Positions 4,616 through 5,925 of a stretch of DNA of 5,925 bases are shown here, in pieces. Made by a program: the position numbers and the translations under genes. How positions within the stretch are numbered: position 1 is the first letter of the stretch; every line of letters begins with the position of its first letter. The notes below the pieces were generated by a model that had not been told where the DNA came from, made no database searches, and was given only the letters and a program-made list of their open reading frames with translations. The stretch comes from Syntrophomonadaceae bacterium (lineage in GTDB: Bacteria > Bacillota > Syntrophomonadia > Syntrophomonadales > Syntrophomonadaceae): assembly GCA_028686565.1 (NCBI GenBank), contig JAQUBU010000150.1, forward strand, positions 1 through 5,925, given 5' to 3'.

Positions 4616-5707
4616 CTATATCGTCGCTATCTGCCCGGTTTCTTTTCTTCGCAGCATATCAATAAAAGCTTCCAGTCGAGTGTATATACCGGCTGTACCT
4701 GAATGTTCATCAAAATATAGCGTCATACAAGGAATGTTCTCTTCTCTGCTTACCACCCCCAGAACCGATTGCGCTACAATTTCCGGCATACAGGTCAGGG
4801 GTCCGATTTGTACAATACCATCAAAACTTTTGCGTGCAAAATCAACGGCATTGCCTACTGTTTCACGTCCATGTCCTCCAACTGAGTAATTCAAATAGGG
4901 TTTTGAACTCTTAAGAATTTTCTGGTGATTGGATGGCTTTACCAAACCGCCGAGCAGATGATCATTGACCCATTCACTGGTGTAAACGGAGCGGGTCACT
5001 TCAGCATTCAATCCCGCCATATAATTGGCTATTTTATAATTGGCACTAGGCTCAAGAATAGTATATATCTCGCCTATTAAGCCAATTTTTAGGATTTTCT
5101 CCTGATGCCGGGGAAGCTTATCCATTTCAGCAAGGCTTTGTTTGGTATGCCAATCAACTTCATTCTTGTCTCTGGCTTTATCAATTTTTTTCAAGCCCTG
5201 TTCATAAATTTGTTCAGCTTTATTTTTTTCTATGGTACGGGGTAATATATGTTCCAGCTTTTTTTCCAGTTCTTCTACTGAATTAAGCTTATGCCAGGCA
5301 TATTTTACCGTTTTAAGAAATTCCCAAAAAGTAACATTTTGGCCGATAGCTTTGAGCTGTTTTAATAATTCCTGAATTTTGGAATCCGGTGCTTCCAGAA
5401 TTACCATATCAAAGTCATAACCCAAATCATTCAGGATTTCCTTCTCTATCTGAGCATAATATCCAAAACGGCAAGGGCCCCACCCCCCTGCCATAACTAT
5501 GGTATCAGCTCCATTTTCCAGAGCTTCAATAAAATTACCAACATTGATTTTTAGAGGCATGCAAGCAAATTCCGGGGAATTCTTAATACCCAGTTCAAAA
5601 GTTTTTTGGCTGATCGGCGGAGGAGGAATTACTTCCAATTTCAAACCTTCCAGTAATGCTTTAATGGCTATGTGCATATTACCCATGTGCGGAAAGGTTA
5701 TTTTCAC
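4616..5707 (-). CDS. acyl-CoA dehydratase activase-related protein (COG3581/DUF2229-like)
   Basis: A 363-aa cytoplasmic protein of the family usually labelled CoA protein activase or activase-related, with HgdB/DUF2229-like architecture; its biochemical role is not established. Conserved Cys-containing motifs are PEFACMPLK (C49), GGWGPCRFGYY (C79) and GPLTCMPE (C306), candidate ligands for a [4Fe-4S] cluster as in dehydratase-type subunits. Residues about 125-210 are highly charged and probably helical. The C-terminus ends in FDEHSGTAGIYTRLEAFIDM, matching the end of the protein encoded just upstream, so the two are paralogues. The start is GTG at 5707, preceded by AAGGAGGAGGT and giving the expected family N-terminus (MKITFPHMGN). 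It overlaps the upstream gene by 29 nt and is followed 15 nt later by the ATPase gene. The three products are expected to work as one complex with the ATPase; this is inference from conserved gene order. Confidence 0.82.
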   Translation of the reverse strand: MKITFPHMGNMHIAIKALLEGLKLEVIPPPPISQKTFELGIKNSPEFACMPLKINVGNFIEALENGADTIVMAGGWGPCRFGYYAQIEKEILNDLGYDFDMVILEAPDSKIQELLKQLKAIGQNVTFWEFLKTVKYAWHKLNSVEELEKKLEHILPRTIEKNKAEQIYEQGLKKIDKARDKNEVDWHTKQSLAEMDKLPRHQEKILKIGLIGEIYTILEPSANYKIANYMAGLNAEVTRSVYTSEWVNDHLLGGLVKPSNHQKILKSSKPYLNYSVGGHGRETVGNAVDFARKSFDGIVQIGPLTCMPEIVAQSVLGVVSREENIPCMTLYFDEHSGTAGIYTRLEAFIDMLRRKETGQIATI

Positions 5708-5925
5708 AACTAGCTGACCTCCTCCTTCTTAACATATCGCAAAAAGCTTCCAAACGTGTAACCAGACCATTTTCCCCGGTATGCTCATCTATGGTAATCA
5801 TCATAAAAGGCTTGTTTCTCAGCTTGCGCTCTATAATCTCCCCAATCATTGAGTCAGGTCCGCAGCCAAAACAGGCCATATAGATTATCCCGTCAACATC
5901 ATCTCTTTTAGCCATATGTAATGCA
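5679..5925 (-). CDS. activase-related protein, C-terminal fragment (COG3580-like, runs off right edge)
   Basis: The frame is open to the window edge. Three further codons (A-L-H) precede the first in-window ATG at 5915, and that methionine falls inside a conserved block, so this is the tail of a longer gene and not a 78-aa protein. Visible motifs are VDGIIYMACFGCGPDSM, with a Cys-x2-Cys pair, and the terminal TIDEHTGENGLVTRLEAFCD block, both characteristic of the C-terminal end of the activase-related/DUF2229 family. The last ~60 residues resemble those of the downstream 363-aa protein. The last 29 nt overlap that gene's start (stop TAA at 5681-5679, GTG at 5707), indicating translational coupling in an operon read right to left. 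Function as for its partner: a probable iron-sulfur component of an ATP-driven electron-transfer system, with the substrate unknown. Confidence 0.82.
   Translation of the reverse strand, partial: ALHMAKRDDVDGIIYMACFGCGPDSMIGEIIERKLRNKPFMMITIDEHTGENGLVTRLEAFCDMLRRRRSASCENNLSAHG

Noticed and set aside
5679..5915. Stand-alone 78-aa gene starting at the ATG at 5915
   Set aside because: The frame continues upstream to the window edge and the first residues fall inside a conserved C-terminal block, so it is annotated as a fragment of a longer gene.

Overview
The window looks like chromosome of an anaerobic, low-to-mid GC Gram-positive bacterium of the class Clostridia, most likely a Peptococcaceae- or Syntrophomonadaceae-like lineage. 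Three things point that way: strong AAGGAGG-type ribosome binding sites, GTG and TTG starts, and a split set of BadF/BcrA-type activase genes that is common in syntrophic and fermentative Clostridia. No ribosomal or other marker gene is present, so this placement is inference.

Left part (1-1480, all minus strand): a nitroreductase-family flavoprotein gene, an OmpR/PhoB-type response regulator and the first 50 codons of its sensor histidine kinase, which runs off the left edge. The kinase ATG overlaps the regulator stop by 8 nt. The order nitroreductase, regulator, kinase fits one transcription unit. Positions 1466-1708 form a divergent intergenic region with candidate promoters for the nitroreductase (minus) and for a lipoprotein (plus).

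Centre (1709-3604): a plus-strand gene for a 315-aa secreted lipoprotein of unknown function. It has a Gln/Ser/Gly/Lys-rich linker and an internally duplicated helical domain, and is followed by a terminator hairpin. The next ~950 bp encode no protein and hold three structured elements. First is a 148-bp G:U-rich imperfect inverted repeat that looks RNA-like (2718-2865). Second is a 388-bp palindromic MITE-like element built from units with a 25-bp period (2944-3331). Third is a minus-strand TPP (thiamine pyrophosphate) riboswitch with its own near-consensus promoter and a terminator (3373-3564). The riboswitch points into the palindromic element and has no thiamine gene, or any gene, downstream of it in the window.

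Right part (3605-5925, all minus strand): a tight three-gene operon, with the first gene cut by the window edge. It encodes two paralogous proteins of the acyl-CoA dehydratase activase-related type (COG3580/COG3581-like) and then a BadF/BadG/BcrA/BcrD ATPase carrying the two Cys ligands of the HgdC-type [4Fe-4S] cluster plus an extra C-terminal Cys cluster. Together they resemble a split form of the large activase/DUF2229 proteins: an ATP-driven low-potential electron donor whose acceptor is unknown.

The strongest point for follow-up is the complete but apparently orphan TPP riboswitch beside a probable mobile palindromic element.
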